Shown piece after piece: positions 51,359 to 63,983 of a stretch of DNA of 64,000 bases. The notes beneath the pieces are model-generated. The model saw nothing but the letters and a program-made list of their open reading frames with translations, did no database searches and was not told where the DNA came from. Position numbers and translations under genes: made by a program. Position 1 is the first letter of the stretch, and each line of letters opens with the position of its first letter. This DNA comes from Anisodus tanguticus (taxonomy: Eukaryota; Streptophyta; Magnoliopsida; Solanales; Solanaceae): positions 10,316,142 to 10,380,141 of the forward strand of contig CM067555.1 in NCBI GenBank assembly GCA_034509755.1, given 5' to 3'.

Positions 51359-52440
51359 TTATGTGCTCTCCCTATCCACCAAGTATACAGTGTAATCAGC
51401 ATCAGCATATCCAACCAAGTCAAAATTATCTCTAGAAGGATAGAAGAGGACCAAATCTTGCGAACCCTTGAGACACCTCAATATTCTTTTTGCAGCTTTC
51501 AAATGAGATTTCTTTGGACTTGATTGGAACCTTGCACACAACCCAACACTGAATATAATGACAGGTCTGCTGGTAGTTAAGTACATTAGTGACCCAATCA
51601 TTAGTGACCCAATGATACCCCTATATATAGTTTCATTCACAGGAGAACCGGGTTCATCCATGTCTAACCTAGTAGTAGTAGCTACAAGTGTATCAATGGG
51701 CTTTGAATTCTCCATCTTAAACCTTTTAAGCAGCTCCTTGACGTATTTTTGTTGACTGATCATGGTGCCCTTTGGGGTTTGCTTTACTTGCAGCCCTAGG
51801 AAGAAATTTAGCTCCATCTCAAATTCACTTTCCATAAACTTGGCAAATTCTTCACAGAGAGAATTATTGGTGGCACCAAAATTGATTTCATCAACATAAA
51901 ATTGCACAATCAACAAATTCCTTCCATTTTTCTTCAAAACAAAGTATTGTCAATTTTTGCTCTTGTGGAATCATTTTCAAGAAGAAACTTTAACAATCTC
52001 GCATACCATGCCCGAGGAGCTTGCTTAAAACCATATAGAGCATTGTCAAGCTTGAACACATTATTAGGGTGCTCATGACTTTCAAAACCATGAGGTTGTT
52101 TGACAAAAACTCTTCCTTCAGGTATCCCTTAAAAAAGGAACTTTTTACATTCATTTGGAACAATTTGAATTCCATATGGGATACAAATGCAATAAGAATC
52201 CTAATTGATTCCATTCTTGCCACAAGTGCAAAGGTCTCATCATAGTCAATACCTTCTTCTTAATTGTAGCCATATATCACCAGTCTTGCCTTGTTCCTTG
52301 TGGTGTTTCCAAATTCATCAAGCTTAGTACGAAACACCTACCTAGTCTCAATCATTATTCTGTGTGAAGGCCTGGGAACCATGTGCCACACCTTATTTCT
52401 CTCAAATTGATGAAGCTATTCTTGCATAGAAGCTATTAAA
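51359..52440 (-). pseudogene. E11 reverse transcriptase
   Basis: Shifted pieces, 5' to 3' on the minus strand: WHMVPRPS-type text near 52385, a TRLVIYGYN-like block near 52270, ARMESIRILIAFVSHMEFKL, QMNVKSSFFKGYLKEE, a YGFKQAPRAWY block near 52010, then VQFYVDEINFGATNNSL, where the active-site YVDD reads YVDE. GLQVKQTPKGTMISQQKYVK, TSRPVIIFSVGLCARFQ and LVGYADADY follow. The exon-like breaks are frameshifts, not introns. Confidence 0.83.
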
Positions 52441-52874
52441 TCAGCATATTTCAATGCCTTCTTGATATATTTGGGTTCAATTTGAGATAGAAAGGTTGAA
52501 AAGGAAAACATGTTTCTTGCCCTAGACCTAGTTTGAATACTAGAGTTTAGTAGAGTAACCACATTGTGGAGTGGATGAGATCATTTGTGCTTCCAGTTGA
52601 ATACTTGAACTTCAAGATTCGAGGGACCAGGTTCCTCCATATTTGATCCATCATTCATATCTACAAAGGCATGACTTCTGCTTCTTTGCTCTGCCTCATG
52701 AGTGCCTGATACAACATTAGCTACCCGATGTTCAACTTCAAGTACGGTAATTGAGGGACCAGGTTCCTTTGTGTCTTCTGGATACTCTGTTGCACCTTCT
52801 TCATTGCTCTGCTTGACTTGGTTCATCATTTCAGTTTTTCCATTTGAGATTTTCATGACTTCATCAGGGATTTT
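52441..52874 (-). pseudogene. E11 integrase-RT linker
   Basis: An acidic, Glu/Pro/Ser-rich open stretch (EEGATEYPEDTKEPGPSITV and similar) typical of the linker between integrase and RT in SIRE elements. EEPGPSNLEVQVF occurs near its end. No domain. Confidence 0.65.
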
Positions 52875-53600
52875 TTAGAATTCCCCATCTTCAACTTCAT
52901 CATTGTGTGTCCCTTTATTTCCTAATTTATTTGCTTCATCAAAGATCACATATACACTCTCATCCACACACTGAGTTTTTTTGTTGAAGACTTTATATGC
53001 CTTGCTATGAGAAGAATAACCAAGGAAGATTCCTTCATCACTTTTTGCATCAAACTTTTCCAAAGCCTCCTTACCATTGTTGAGAATAAAACATTTGCAT
53101 CCAAAGGCCTTTAGGTAACTCGGCTTGGGCTTCCTTCCATTTGGCAGTTCATATGGAGTCTTCTCAAGCAAGGACCTGATCATGCACCTATTGATCAAGT
53201 GACAAGCAGTGTTAACAGCCTCAGTCCAGAAGCTTTTAGACACACCACTTTCTATCAGCATTGTCCTGGCCATATCTTCAAGTGTCCTATTTTTCCTTTC
53301 CACAACACCATTTTTCTGAGGTGTTCTAGGAGTAGAAAAGTTGTGACTTATACCATTTTCAACGCAGACTCATCGAACTTGGAATTATTAAATTCAACAC
53401 CATGATCAGATCTAATACTCACAACTTGATTTTCTAGCTTCACCTGAATCTGTTTCACAAAGGCTACAAACACAAGAAATGTTTCATCCGTAGTTCTTAG
53501 AAACATAGTCCAAGTGAATTTGGAGTAGTCATCAATAATCACAAAGATATACTTCTTGCCTTATCTGCTTTGACCCCTCATTGGACCACACAGATCCATG
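52875..53600 (-). pseudogene. E11 integrase
   Basis: LLHMDLCGPM (first D) at the upstream edge, then VIIDDYSKFTWTMFLRT, IRSDHGVEFNNSKF (second D), a frame change near 53345, ERKNRTLEDMARTMLIES with the preceding catalytic E in M-E-R, CHLINRCMIRSLLEKTPYE and FGCKCFILNNGKEALEKFD, SDEGIFLGYSSHSKAYKVFN. The three catalytic residues appear kept. Confidence 0.86.
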
Positions 53601-54200
53601 TGAAGAAGATCAAGTGGCTTGGAGGTGCTCACATCCTTATTTGGTTTGAATGAGGATCTAACCTGCTTTCCTCTGATACAAGCATCACACGTCTTGTGAT
53701 CTTTGAACTTGACATTTGGCAGCCCACAGATCAGGTCCTGCATGATAAGTTTGTTCAACAGAGAGAAACTTACATGTTCCAGTCGCCTGTGCCACAGCTC
53801 AGCATCATCATCCATAACACTGAGACATATCAAATCACCACCATCAAAATCTGCAATGTAGATATTCTTAAACCTTTTCGCAATCAGCACAACTTCACCA
53901 GTTTTGAGATTGGTGACTGTGCACGAACATGACAAGAACTTCACTTCATTTCCCTTATCACAAATTTGGGACACACTTAGCAAGCTATACTTCAATCCTT
54001 TTACATAATAAATACTTTCAATTGCATGGGAGTGTGTCTTGATAATTTTGTCAACATCAAGAATATATCCTTTCTTTCCATTCCCCAAAGACACACTCCC
54101 ACCTTGGAATGCCTTGAGTTAGAGAAAATTATTCATTCTTCCAGTCATATGTTTCGAGCAGTGAGTATCCATGTACCATTTTTTACTGCCTCCTCTCACT
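53561..54200 (-). pseudogene. E11 protease and gag-pre-integrase
   Basis: KKWYMDTHCSKHMTGR near 54180-54130: the protease D-T-G is replaced by D-T-H and a residue is missing, so the enzyme would be dead. Then GGSVSLGNGKKGYILDVDKI, YYVKGLKYSLLSVSQICDKG and the gag-pre-integrase WHRRLEHVSFSLLNKL with CDACIRGKQVRSSF. Confidence 0.84.
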
Positions 54201-54295
54201 CTAACTTGCAAATAGAGTCACTTGTTAGACTTAGAAACCCAAGCCAGCTTGGTTCTCTTATAATGATAGAACATGTGAATTAGACTTCTATTTTC

Positions 54296-55138
54296 CTATC
54301 TAGAAAACACATTATTCTTCTTTCGGGGACCAAGTCCCTGAACTCTTGGCTTGTTTTCAACAAAATTTATGTTTTTCTGTACGGACTGAAATTTGGATTT
54401 ACAAGAATTCTTGTAATGGCCAGTCTGACCACAATGAGTACACAACCAATTATCAGTCACAGAGACATACTTGCTATGGGGATTGTAGGGGGCTTTGGCC
54501 TTTTGAAAACTAATACCATGTCTTCCACCATTACTCTTGTATATAGCACCAACTGCATCAGAGGACCAGGTCCAATGAAATGACTTATCAAGGTCAATTT
54601 TAACTCGTTTTAGATCCTCTTGAAGTTGCCTATTCTTCTCTTGCTCGGCAGTGAGATTTATTTTGGTTTTCTTGAGTTCATTTTCAAGATCAAGGTGAAT
54701 CTCACTAGCCACTTATTTTCCTTTAGAAGGAGTGTTCATCCATTTTTTCATTTGGTTATTTAACAGTGCATTATCTCTAGTTACTTTCTCAACTTGTTCC
54801 TTCAGATCTACAATAGTGACTACCATATCATCCCTTACTTGTTCTAAACCATCAATTTCTTCATTTAGAGTATTTTTCTCATTAATAAGGCTATGATAGG
54901 CATCAATCAACACATTGGCTAAAGATATCAATTTTTTCTGAGAATAACTTTTCATATTTTTCTGAACATCAAAGAAATTTACCTCATCATTCTCATTGTC
55001 ATCATCAACTTCAGATTTGTCCATGAGTGCAAAGATGGACTCATATTCTAAAGATTCATTTTCAATAGCCATCATGGATGTATCTCCTGTATTCTCTCCA
55101 TGTTCAGATTCACTGCAGGAATCTTCCCAAGCAGCCAT
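54296..55138 (-). pseudogene. E11 gag C-terminal half with CCHC knuckle
   Basis: Two frames joined at a TAA (54713-54715). The upstream part is acidic (SEVDDDNENDEVNFFDVQKN) with a coiled coil (EEIDGLEQVRDDMVVTIVDL); the downstream part has a second coiled coil (EQEKNRQLQEDLKRVKIDLD) and the zinc knuckle CTHCGQTGHYKNSC, with all four ligands present. This arrangement is standard for SIRE gag. Confidence 0.85.
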
Positions 55139-56080
55139 TGCCTATTTTACCAAATTGTCAACATCTTTCCTGTTGAACTTCTTCTCAGGGACCTGGTTCC
55201 TCTTTATCGCCTTTTAAGCATTCTTGTAATAATCCTAATTGTGAAGAGGACATTCTTTAATGAAATGTCCAGGCTTCCCACATTTGTGACAACAATCATT
55301 TCCTTTGGGGTTCGCGCTGGAGCTTTCTATCTTGGGGACCCCATCATTTCTTCAAATCATCTTATGAAATCTTCGTGTGAGGTATGACATCTCATATTTA
55401 TCATTACTTGAGTCACTGTTAGCAGCTTTGAGGTCCAGGTTCTTCTCTCTCTTCTATTAAGATCATTATTTCTCTTCATCTCATAGGTCTTGGGGTTTCT
55501 AATAAGCTTATCAATAGTCAGTGTCTGCCAGTCCTTAGCTTCAGTGATAACATTGACTTTACTTTCCCAAAAACCCGATAAAACGCAGAGTATTTTCTGG
55601 ACAAGATTGTTAGTTGCAATGATCTCTCCAAGAGAATAGAGCTCATTAATAATGGAGGTGAAGCGGGTGTGCATATCATGAATGGACTCATCTTTCTTCA
55701 TCTTGAATAGCTCATACTCAGTGGTAAGAAGATTTATTTTGGACTGCTTGACCTGAGTAGTTCCTTCATGGGCTGTTAGAAGAGCTTTCCAGATCTCCTT
55801 AGCGGTTCCACAAGACGAAACACGATTGTATTCATCTGGTCCAATACCATAAATCAAGATCTTCTTTGCTTTGCAGCTCTTCTCAACAACTTTCCTGTCA
55901 GTTTCAGAGTATTCTTTTCTAGTCTTTGGAACTGATTTCGAGCTCTCTGCCTCAATCTTCATAGGGAAAAAATACTTTTCATTAAATAATCATGCATCCT
56001 TGTTTTCCACAACCCATAATACTTTCCATTAAACCTTGGAGGGCTTGTAGTTGACTGTCCTTCCTCGAGGTTTGGTGGAG
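55139..56080 (-). pseudogene. E11 gag N-terminal half
   Basis: An open frame at 55962-55357 carries the UBN2-type copia gag domain: CGTAKEIWKALLTAHEGTTQ, VKQSKINLLTTEYELFKMKK, FTSIINELYSLGEIIATNNL and LTIDKLIRNPKTYEMK. Upstream text to about 56080 is broken by stops. A knuckle-like CHKCG..H motif reads C-T-N in a shifted frame near 55290-55260. Confidence 0.83.
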
Positions 56081-56130
56081 CAACCATGACGAGAGATCAT
56101 TTCTAGGTGTTAACCTTTTAGAAAACACCT

Positions 56131-56143
56131 GCTCTGATACCAA
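56131..56143 (-). promoter_or_regulatory. E11 primer-binding site
   Basis: On the minus strand TTGGTATCAGAGC, one base from the end of the 5' LTR; initiator tRNA-Met type. Confidence 0.9.
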
Positions 56144-56144
56144 T

Positions 56145-56981
56145 TGATAGAAACTAAGAGTCCACTAAACAGTATAGAGAATCAGGTTCTCTATATGTTC
56201 CCTCAAGTAAAATATAAAGTAAATAAGACAAGATATTTACATGGAAAACTCCTTACTCAAGAGATTAAAAACACGACCTACCAAGTAGGATTTCCAACTT
56301 CACTAACTGAGCAACTTTCAAATTACAAGCTTTTGCAACCTAGAAATTAACCTCTTAATCCCCCACCCTTACAATAACTCTATTGTAAGCTATAACCCTT
56401 GACTAAATCTAGCCAAGCACCCAAAATGAGTTTGACTAACTCTAGCCAAACACCAAACACACCTTGACTAACTCTAGCCAAGTGTACAACTCAAAAGCTT
56501 GAGAAAATAAACTACCTACAAACACCTTCTTAAAAGAAGAGTAGGTTTACAAGTTAAAGAGCAAAACGAAAAAGACTTAACAATCCCAGGACTTAAGACA
56601 TCTTCAGTTGTTGGAATCTGATCCTTGGATCTGGTTAATCTTTGTTCTTGAGAGCACCTAGAGAGCAATGACGGCTGCACTTGTAAGAATGTGATTCTTC
56701 AGATTCGAAGTGTTAGATTAAATCCTTGTAACATGTTGTGTATATATTGGGGAACATGTGAGGAGCATATGACCATGGATAGGGACAATTCATCTTTTGG
56801 TTTGGCCTCCAACAAACTGTAGTTGTGCTGCTGCGGTTCTGCCAGTCGGAACAGTGCCGCAACTTTACAGTTGTCGCGTTGACTGTACGACGCCCAAAGG
56901 ATCTGATAGAGAATCTGGTCTCTATCTGATTCTTCGAATGTATGACAAATCATCAAAACCACGAAATAGCATAACTTATCA
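56145..56981 (-). repeat. E11 5' LTR (837 bp)
   Basis: Uninterrupted LTR copy, TGATAGAAACTAAG to ATAACTTATCA on the plus strand. TATA-like region near 56735-56752 (minus: CCCCAATATATACACAAC). It contains three spaced copies of TTGACTAACTCTAGCC-like text (56398-56477). Confidence 0.92.
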
Positions 56982-56986
56982 ATTGT

Positions 56987-57329
56987 GTTTAATATTATAT
57001 TTTTATTATGTAGAAATAAAGAATTGCAAAATTAAAGAGATTTAAAGAAAAATTGAAATAATGTTTCTCAAAGAACCTGCTGTCACTTGATGAAGCCAAA
57101 AATTAAATTACAAGATAGGAGAAACTACCTTTGAAGAAACAAACATTGAAGAACGGTGATTTGAAGCAACCACCTGCAAAAGAGAAGAAAAAGTTAGGCA
57201 ACAAGCACTAGAAGAATATAAATAAATCATTGAATGTTGAAAATATAGGCCAGGAATAAGATGTACAAATGAAATAAATTGGAAATAAAAAGGAAGCAGC
57301 AAAGTGGAAGAGGTTGTAAAGCGGGACAA
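56987..57329. other. No gene seen
   Basis: AT-rich flank to the right of E11. No coding signal or element ends recognised. Confidence 0.45.
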
Positions 57330-58330
57330 ACTCTCGCCCTTAAGCTCGCTCGCTTTGGCGACAACAAATATTTTCTAGCTCTTAATTTGTTTTGGATTCT
57401 ATTATTTTTTTGGACTTTTTCCTATACCTATAAATTGTTTATAAAGTGCGATTTTACATAATTTTGGACCTAGAGAGAGCTAGAAATCGCCGTGGAGGCC
57501 GGAGATTATTGGATTTTGTCTTTTTTTTTTCCTCCATACTACTTGTTTTTATATTTTATTTGGATGATTTGTTGTATTTCCTCCATGTCTATGTGGAGCT
57601 AAACTTCTTGTTCTAGGGTTATGGTTCTTTCATGAACATTGTTATTCGAATTGATTTTAATTAATTAGTTTATTATATTAGTTTATTTATTTAATCCTGA
57701 GCTTAATTATTTGGTTGCTTGATCACCAATTGAATACTATCTACGAATCTTAGCTTGAACTCGAGAGAAGAATTCTAGGATAGGAATAAGGTTAAATAGA
57801 TCATGATCTCAATCAGGAAAATCGGGAAAAAGATTTGCGGCTAAGATAGAGATATACCCAAATCACCCTGCTTGGTTGGAATACATGAAATATAAATGCA
57901 TTTGTGTTAAGGTTCATCTAATAGAGATATATGTGTGAAAGTAATAAAAATAGGCGGATAGAGGACTCGAGAGATTCGTAGTCGTAATATCAACTCTGTC
58001 AATCAATAAACTAGATAAATTAAGCAATTGAATCAATTAAAGAATACAACGTAATTGTTAGATATCTCATAGCCCTAGATCAATTTCATCTCATTGATAA
58101 TATAAAATTTCTGCTCTTTCTTGGTCGAATTTCAATATTTATTTTCTTTAATTTTTAGTTAATTTATAATTACAACCTATGGATTTCATCCCTTGTTTAG
58201 ATAATTAGCATTAGTTTAATTTAGTTGATGGTCAATCGTAAGTCCCTGTGGGTTTTATATCCAATTTCTAAAATCACTATATTACTTGTATAACCACGTG
58301 CACTTGCGTGTGCGTATGGTAGCGACAACA
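57330..58330 (+). repeat. Probable Ty3/gypsy LTR remnant
   Basis: The stretch ending GTCCCTGTGGGTTTTATATC ... ACCACGTGCACTTGCGTGTG resembles the 3' part of large plant gypsy (Tat/Athila-type) LTRs, where a 'CCCTGTGG' block and a GTGCACTTGC block close the repeat. No partner LTR, TSD or coding region is visible in the window, so this rests on resemblance alone. Confidence 0.35.
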
Positions 58331-58789
58331 ACTATCTTCTATTCTGGTAATATAATAGTTGACTATCTTTATAGGAATAGAATTTCTAATATTATCAATA
58401 ATAGTTCTGGAGATTTTCACCAAATATTTTGATACTTTAATACACTATTTATGACAAAAAATATTATATGAATATATATTTTCATCATTAAAAAAAGTTC
58501 CTTCTTTATATAAAGTGTGATTAAGCTTAGAATTTGACATCTTTTTTGTTTATAACACCCAAACATTATTTGTATGTCAAATGTTGTTATAGATGTATAA
58601 CAATTATTTTCTATAACAATTAAAAAGTTTTGGAACCAACAATGATGTTATAGAGATGTTTGACTGCAGTCATTAAGTTCTTTTTTTCCTTGGTCGAATC
58701 GAGTTCCAAGTGAGATGTTAGGCACTGCCTCTACCTTGTGTATATCCAAAACAAGAATAAATGTAAGACAAATGACATGTTAGCATACA
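58331..58789. other. No gene seen
   Basis: AT-rich sequence. The TGATGTTATAGAGATGTTTG stretch (58643 on) is the inverted relative of text near 44796. Confidence 0.4.
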
Positions 58790-59143
58790 TGTTGACGTCA
58801 AAATTGGTATGTTTTGATGATTGACAAAGTAAATGAACAAGGTAAATGAACCAGGTCTGTGGAATTGATCTATCAAAGAGACAAATGCAGTGTAAAGTGA
58901 ATGAAGCAGACATAGATGCAAGTTGTGTTTGACCCAAGTCGGGGGACATGTTCTATCTCACACGCATATGTGAAACAGAGTTGAGTGGAGAATATGCTTG
59001 AACCGAGTCTAAGAAAATGTTCCACTTCAGAGTCGACGAGTAGGATTTGTGTTTTATGGTAAGGACTTGACGGACAAGCTATAGGATTTCTTGTCATACT
59101 TATCAAGATACTTCAGACTCCTAAAAGGATACTGAAGCCGCGT

Positions 59144-62100
59144 TGTTGACACCCAATTTTGTCCCGTCTTTTCCAATTTATTTGCAATTTTTAAATATTT
59201 TAACACCTCAAAACAATTTTAATCTATATACATACATGCGTATATATATATATATTATTATTCTCTTATTATTATCATTATTCTCATTTTTTACTATCAT
59301 TTGCATTTTTTTATCATAATCATAAGTTTTATCCGAAAATTCTATGTTATTTTATTCTCGCAAAATTGCATCGCATTTCCATTTTTTATTAAGCATTAAA
59401 CATTTCGCAAATATTATATTATTATCACATCGTTATGTTATTTTAAATAATTCACATCTTTTACAAAAAAAGAATATATTTTAATGTTAAACCCCTTTTA
59501 TATTTTTTAAACCCATCACCCATTTAATCCTACTCAACCCAAAACAATTCAACTTCCCATTCTCTTATTTTTGGCCCACCCGAAAACCCCCTAAACCGGC
59601 CCAACTCCCACACCCTTTTTATTCTACCCCAACTCCCACACCCTTTTTATTCTACCCCAACTCCCAAACCCCCCAAAACAAAACCCCATTTTTGGGCCCA
59701 ACCGAAACAACCCAACATTTTCAGCCCAAAACCCTTTATTTCCCCCAATTTCCACAACCCACACCCAAAACTCGTGGCCCAATTCCCTTCCCCTTTTAAC
59801 CCCTAGGCCCAACCGGCCACCATCACACCCAAAAACCCAACCCGACCGGCCCAATTCCCATTCCCCTTTACCCCTTTAAACCAAAACAAAACCCAAAAAA
59901 ATAAAAGAAAACCTAAACCTAAAAACCCTTCAACCGCCGCCACCCTACACCCCTACCCCCACGTCGCCTCCTCATGCCCCTGCCACCACCAACTCCCTGC
60001 CACCAAACCCTGATACCACCACACCCCTCCCATCACTTCACCATACCCATACCCCAAAAATCCGCTTCCAAAATTCAGAAATCTTTACCTTTAATTCAAA
60101 TTTCAAACTCACTTCGACGAGGTGAACGTTGGGGGGAAACCCATCTATAAATCCCCCCCCCCCCTTGTTCTTCAAAAAAAAAAGGAAAAAAAAGGAAAGA
60201 AGGATCTGTCTTTGAAGGTCAAATCGAAATAAAAAAAAAGAGTTCGAAATTGTTCAAAAATAGTCAAGAAATCAGTCCGAAAATACTCTCTGTTTTAGTT
60301 CCTAATTTCTCAATCCGAGAATCCCTTTTGTTTTTCGTTTCGGGTCGGATTTCTGGTCGGGTCGGGTCGCATTTCGGGTCGGGTCCGAACCGAAACCGAT
60401 TCGTTTCGTTCCAAAAATCAGAAAATCGAATTCCAAAATTCGAAAAGCAAGCATTCCAAAATCAAAAATCGTATCGAATTTTGAAACCGCAAAGATCTCG
60501 AATTCCAACTTCTCCGAGCGGGTCGACGATTCGAAACACGCCTCGGTTCGCTACCGGAGAAGGTCGGTGGGCTCGAAATTCTCAATCCCTTATGGTTTCC
60601 TTTATTTGTTGTATGTTTGCGCGATTTAATTTAACCAATTTTATGTGATTAAATGTTTAGTTTGTATAGCTTGTTTAGTTCTTAGTTAAATTAAGTTAGT
60701 GATACGCCATGTGCTAGCCTAATTAATATGTTTGTTTTAAAACTAGTAAAATCCTGCAGATTAGTAAAAATGAATGGATATGATGTTTGTTTAATTCATT
60801 TATACTTAGTCTCCGAAACACAATTGCTAGATTCTTCATACTTGTCACAAATATGATTAGTAATATTTATTGACGGGACCACGGTTTGATTTGTCCGGGA
60901 ATTCTTTTTTTTTAGTTGACAATGTGGGCTTGAGTTCATGTTAGATCTTGTTAAGGGCCAATAATATATATATGTGTGTTTAATATAGATCACAAGTTAG
61001 ATTCACTGTGTGTAACAATTTTTTTTGTGAAGATGAATGCAAAATATGATTAGTCGAATGCCCTATGATGTTGGTTTGGCTAGATGTTTATTTATGTCCC
61101 AAGGTGTTAGGATTTGGACCAGATTCGTAAATACTGTGTGTTGTTTTACATTTAATATAGAAATATTTCCGACTAGGTTCTTGATATAGATAAAAATGTC
61201 CATGTTCTTGAATAAGATGCAACTAGACATGTCTAAGTTGCCTATTAAAGTATATGCAGTTTTTTTTGGTTCGTAACTTGGCCTACGTGAAGCATGCCTA
61301 TTTGTAAACATAATGAATGAGTATGTGTTGGGATAGCTTTAATTCTGGGCGTGATGCCACTGTGCAAGTGTGATGTAAAACCATTCTAGACTAGTCTTTA
61401 TTTCTCGAAATATGAGATTTGATTGCCTAAATCATGTTAATTATGCCATGCCTAATTTAAAGTGTCATTATGCCTAGTTGTGTAGAATGAATGTTGTTGC
61501 ATATTTTTTACTTGAGTGACTCCACATTTAAGGAATTGTATAAAAATGATCATATGTGCATTTCCAGGCTTCCATATTCTTCTTAAATTGACTATATATT
61601 TGTCTTTACTTGCCTAAGTGTACAATGCTTTCGTGACAACATATTATCTTTTATGGATTACTTATTTGCATTCTCTTACGTATATATTCTCATGTTCCAC
61701 CTGCTAATCCTTTTCTTTTCTTTTATTTACATGAAATGCATCGGGAGTAATGAAGAGTCTCGTTATGAGACTCATCATGACTTTGTCCGAAATGAAGAAC
61801 CACATCTATGTTCATTGCATTCCCCGCTCTCGGAACTTCAAAACAAATAGGGTGCCGATGATATTGTCATCCGTCCTAGCCGCTGCTTCTGTTTATTGTT
61901 TAATTTGTATTTCATTATTATTTGGGTTGTAATAATTATTTAATTATGTACTGTCATTAGAATGCTTAGAATAATTAGGCCGCGAATAGATGAATGAATA
62001 GGATAGTCTAACTGCCGTTAGTTTATTTCTTAGGCTCGTTTGAATTGGAAACCACCGCTAGCTTTATTTGTTTAGGGCCGTCTTGTGTGTTCCAAACTTA

Positions 62101-63307
62101 GCCTCTAGTTACTCTGTTCTATTTTTTAGGTTCGTTATGCATGCTTTAATATCTTTCAAAAAATAATTTGGCTATCTATTATTCACTTTCTTTAATCCTA
62201 AAAAATAAGGTTTGCATTCTATCCGATTCGCAACCTTGAAAGGTTTTTTTCATAAAAAATTGCTTCTTTCATTATTCAATTGCCAAATATGTATTTTCTA
62301 AATAAATATAACTTTTGGGCAATGATGAGACTTAAACTTTGTATTTACATCCGAGATCAACATGTTTAGTAGGCGAGGTGACTAAAATAACCAAAAAGGT
62401 TATATATTCGCAGCCACGACGTGATTATAGTGATCTTTTCTTTTCATCCGAGATACCAACACGTTTAGTAGGCGAGGCAATCAAAATAACCACTTAGTCA
62501 TATGTTTGCAGCCACGACGTGATTGGAATGGTCTTTTCAAAATTTAAGTCTGAGCCCTCCGTGACCAAAACGCTCATTGTTTTTGGATACGGATCCGAAG
62601 TTACGTTTTCAAAACGCTCTCGGAATTTATTTATTTTTATTTACTTTCTTTAATTCAGCTTTTATCCCGCTCTGTATTGTAATATTATTTATTGCACTTA
62701 TGTGATTGTTGAGATGCTTAGAATAGGTAGAGTTAGAATTAATTCATAGGAAGGTCTAAACTTAGAAATTCTCCGCTAGTTTATTTATTTTTAGGCTCAG
62801 TATGCATATTTAAAATTTTCAAAAACAAACTTTGATCAACTTCTATTCATTTTATTAATTGTACAACTAAAAAATGATTTTCAAAAATTACTCATTTGGC
62901 ATTACAAATTAATTGCTTTTCTCCTTATTATTGTCACAAATGCATACAGGTACAAAATGCATCCCTTTCATTAATTATTTGCAAACATCTTTTTAACTTC
63001 ATACTTTAAACATGCATTTTTCCTTTGTATAATATTAACCTGAGTTTGACCGGATAACCGCAAGTTAGCGGATCTTAAAGGATGCCTAACCCCTTCCCTT
63101 TAGGATAATAAAGAACCCTTATCTAGAATCTCATTAGTTTCGCGACCTTAAATCGGAGTTTACATTGCAGCATTTAGTTAATATTTAGGTGTCCTAATTC
63201 ACCATAAATAATTAGGTGGCGACTCCTCAATCCATTTACCCAGGAATCACCGGGACACGCCGTGCTCTGCTTTTGACCTTAGAGCGGGTCGAAAATAGGG
63301 CGTGACA
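59144..63307 (+). mobile_element. E14: solo LTR, 4,164 bp, probably Ty3/gypsy
   Basis: Begins TGTTGACACCCAATTTTG and ends AATAGGGCGTGACA, flanked by perfect TSD CGCGT (59139-59143, 63308-63312). No gag-pol text in any frame, so it is one LTR only. The TGTTGACACCC..GGGCGTGACA ends and multi-kilobase size are like large gypsy LTRs of plants. Internal features: a C-rich segment at 59570-60060, a C10 and A-rich patch near 60156-60190, GGTCGGGTCG repeats at 60345-60385, a 28-bp duplication at 59603-59658 and a 97-bp duplication at 62351-62540. Open frames such as 60250-60648 are composition artefacts, or at most a short uncharacterised ORF. Confidence 0.87.
62351..62540 (+). repeat. 97-bp tandem duplication in E14
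   Basis: Two imperfect units starting CCGAGATCAACATG (62351) and CCGAGATACCAACACG (62448), both containing GTTTAGTAGGCGAGG and GCAGCCACGACGTGATT. Confidence 0.85.
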
Positions 63308-63975
63308 CGCGTGATTGAGGCAAGAAACCTAAATCAACTCAAATCCTATTTCTCATGATGGGTTGTATCACGTAGGGTTTAGGGTACTGCCACTTGCTGC
63401 GCACAAAGAGCTATATATACTCAAGTCATGTCATGAAGAAGATTTACACACTCACATAGAGAGAAACAAAATTCGAGCAAAATACAGTCAATGCATATTG
63501 AATGTTCTGATTTCTGAAGTGCGACCTGACACAAAGAAGATTGAAGAACCTGTTTCATAGAGTTATGTTTTACAGTCTTCAAGTCTAGATTCGTGTGTTA
63601 GAATTGTGGTCTTCAAGTCTAGATTCGTGTGTTAGGATTGCTTATTGAGTTGTACCTTTATCAGCTTTTTAGAAGCAATTGTCATAGGTATAAACGTTTG
63701 TCAAATTCAGGGCGCATTAGTCTAGGGAGACTAGTGAGATAGGAATTAGAGTTTAGTTCCTAGGTTACAGAGTTTGTAACTTGAATTTGCAAAGGCTCAC
63801 AGTTGTAGTGGAGTTTGGGAAAATTTTACAGAGGTGTATGTCGTGATTTTTTCACACTTGTGAGTCGGGTGATTTCCACGTAATAATATTATGTTCTTAC
63901 TATTCAGTTCTTTATTATTCTTCAAACGCTAACAGAATAGGTAGAGTAACGTGGTCTATCCTATAGGCAAAAATC

Positions 63976-63983
63976 TGGTATCA
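63976..63983 (+). promoter_or_regulatory. E13 primer-binding site (partial)
   Basis: TGGTATCA, the core of the initiator tRNA-Met site, followed by ACTAAA instead of GAGC, so only the first eight bases match. The window ends 17 bases later. Confidence 0.55.

Larger units (their letters stand above)
45044..56981 (-). mobile_element. E11: SIRE-type Ty1/copia element with a third ORF
   Basis: An 11.9-kb element in minus orientation with LTRs at 56145-56981 (5') and 45044-47856 (3', interrupted by solo LTR E12). LTR termini are TGATA..TATCA. Flanks GTTGT (45039-45043) and ATTGT (56982-56986) are a probable TSD with one transition. Primer site and polypurine tract are both in place. It has a long gag with an intact CCHC knuckle, pol in copia order, and an extra ORF between pol and the 3' LTR, as in the SIRE/Maximus lineage. 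Frameshifts and stops break all ORFs. Confidence 0.92.
58790..63975 (+). repeat. E13: SIRE-like LTR interrupted by E14
   Basis: Starts TGTTGACGTCAAAATTGG (58790), is cut at 59143, resumes at 63308 and ends just before TGGTATCA at 63976. The two parts total about 1.0 kb. A TATA-like CTATATATAC is at 63411-63420 and a 34-bp unit GTCTTCAAGTCTAGATTCGT.. is duplicated at 63575-63642. The start and the following primer site are as in SIRE-type 5' LTRs, so the rest of this element should lie to the right of the window. The left edge is the least certain point. Confidence 0.65.

Noticed and set aside
58718..59106. Minus-strand frames of about 70 residues in the E13 LTR
   Set aside because: Antisense to an LTR and without similarity to known proteins.
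59624..60648. Gly/Trp-rich minus and Pro-rich plus frames in E14
   Set aside because: Produced by the C-rich tract; no conserved domain or start context.
62340..62540. CRISPR-like direct repeats
   Set aside because: Only two long imperfect units without spacers of uniform length, in a plant LTR; an ordinary tandem duplication.
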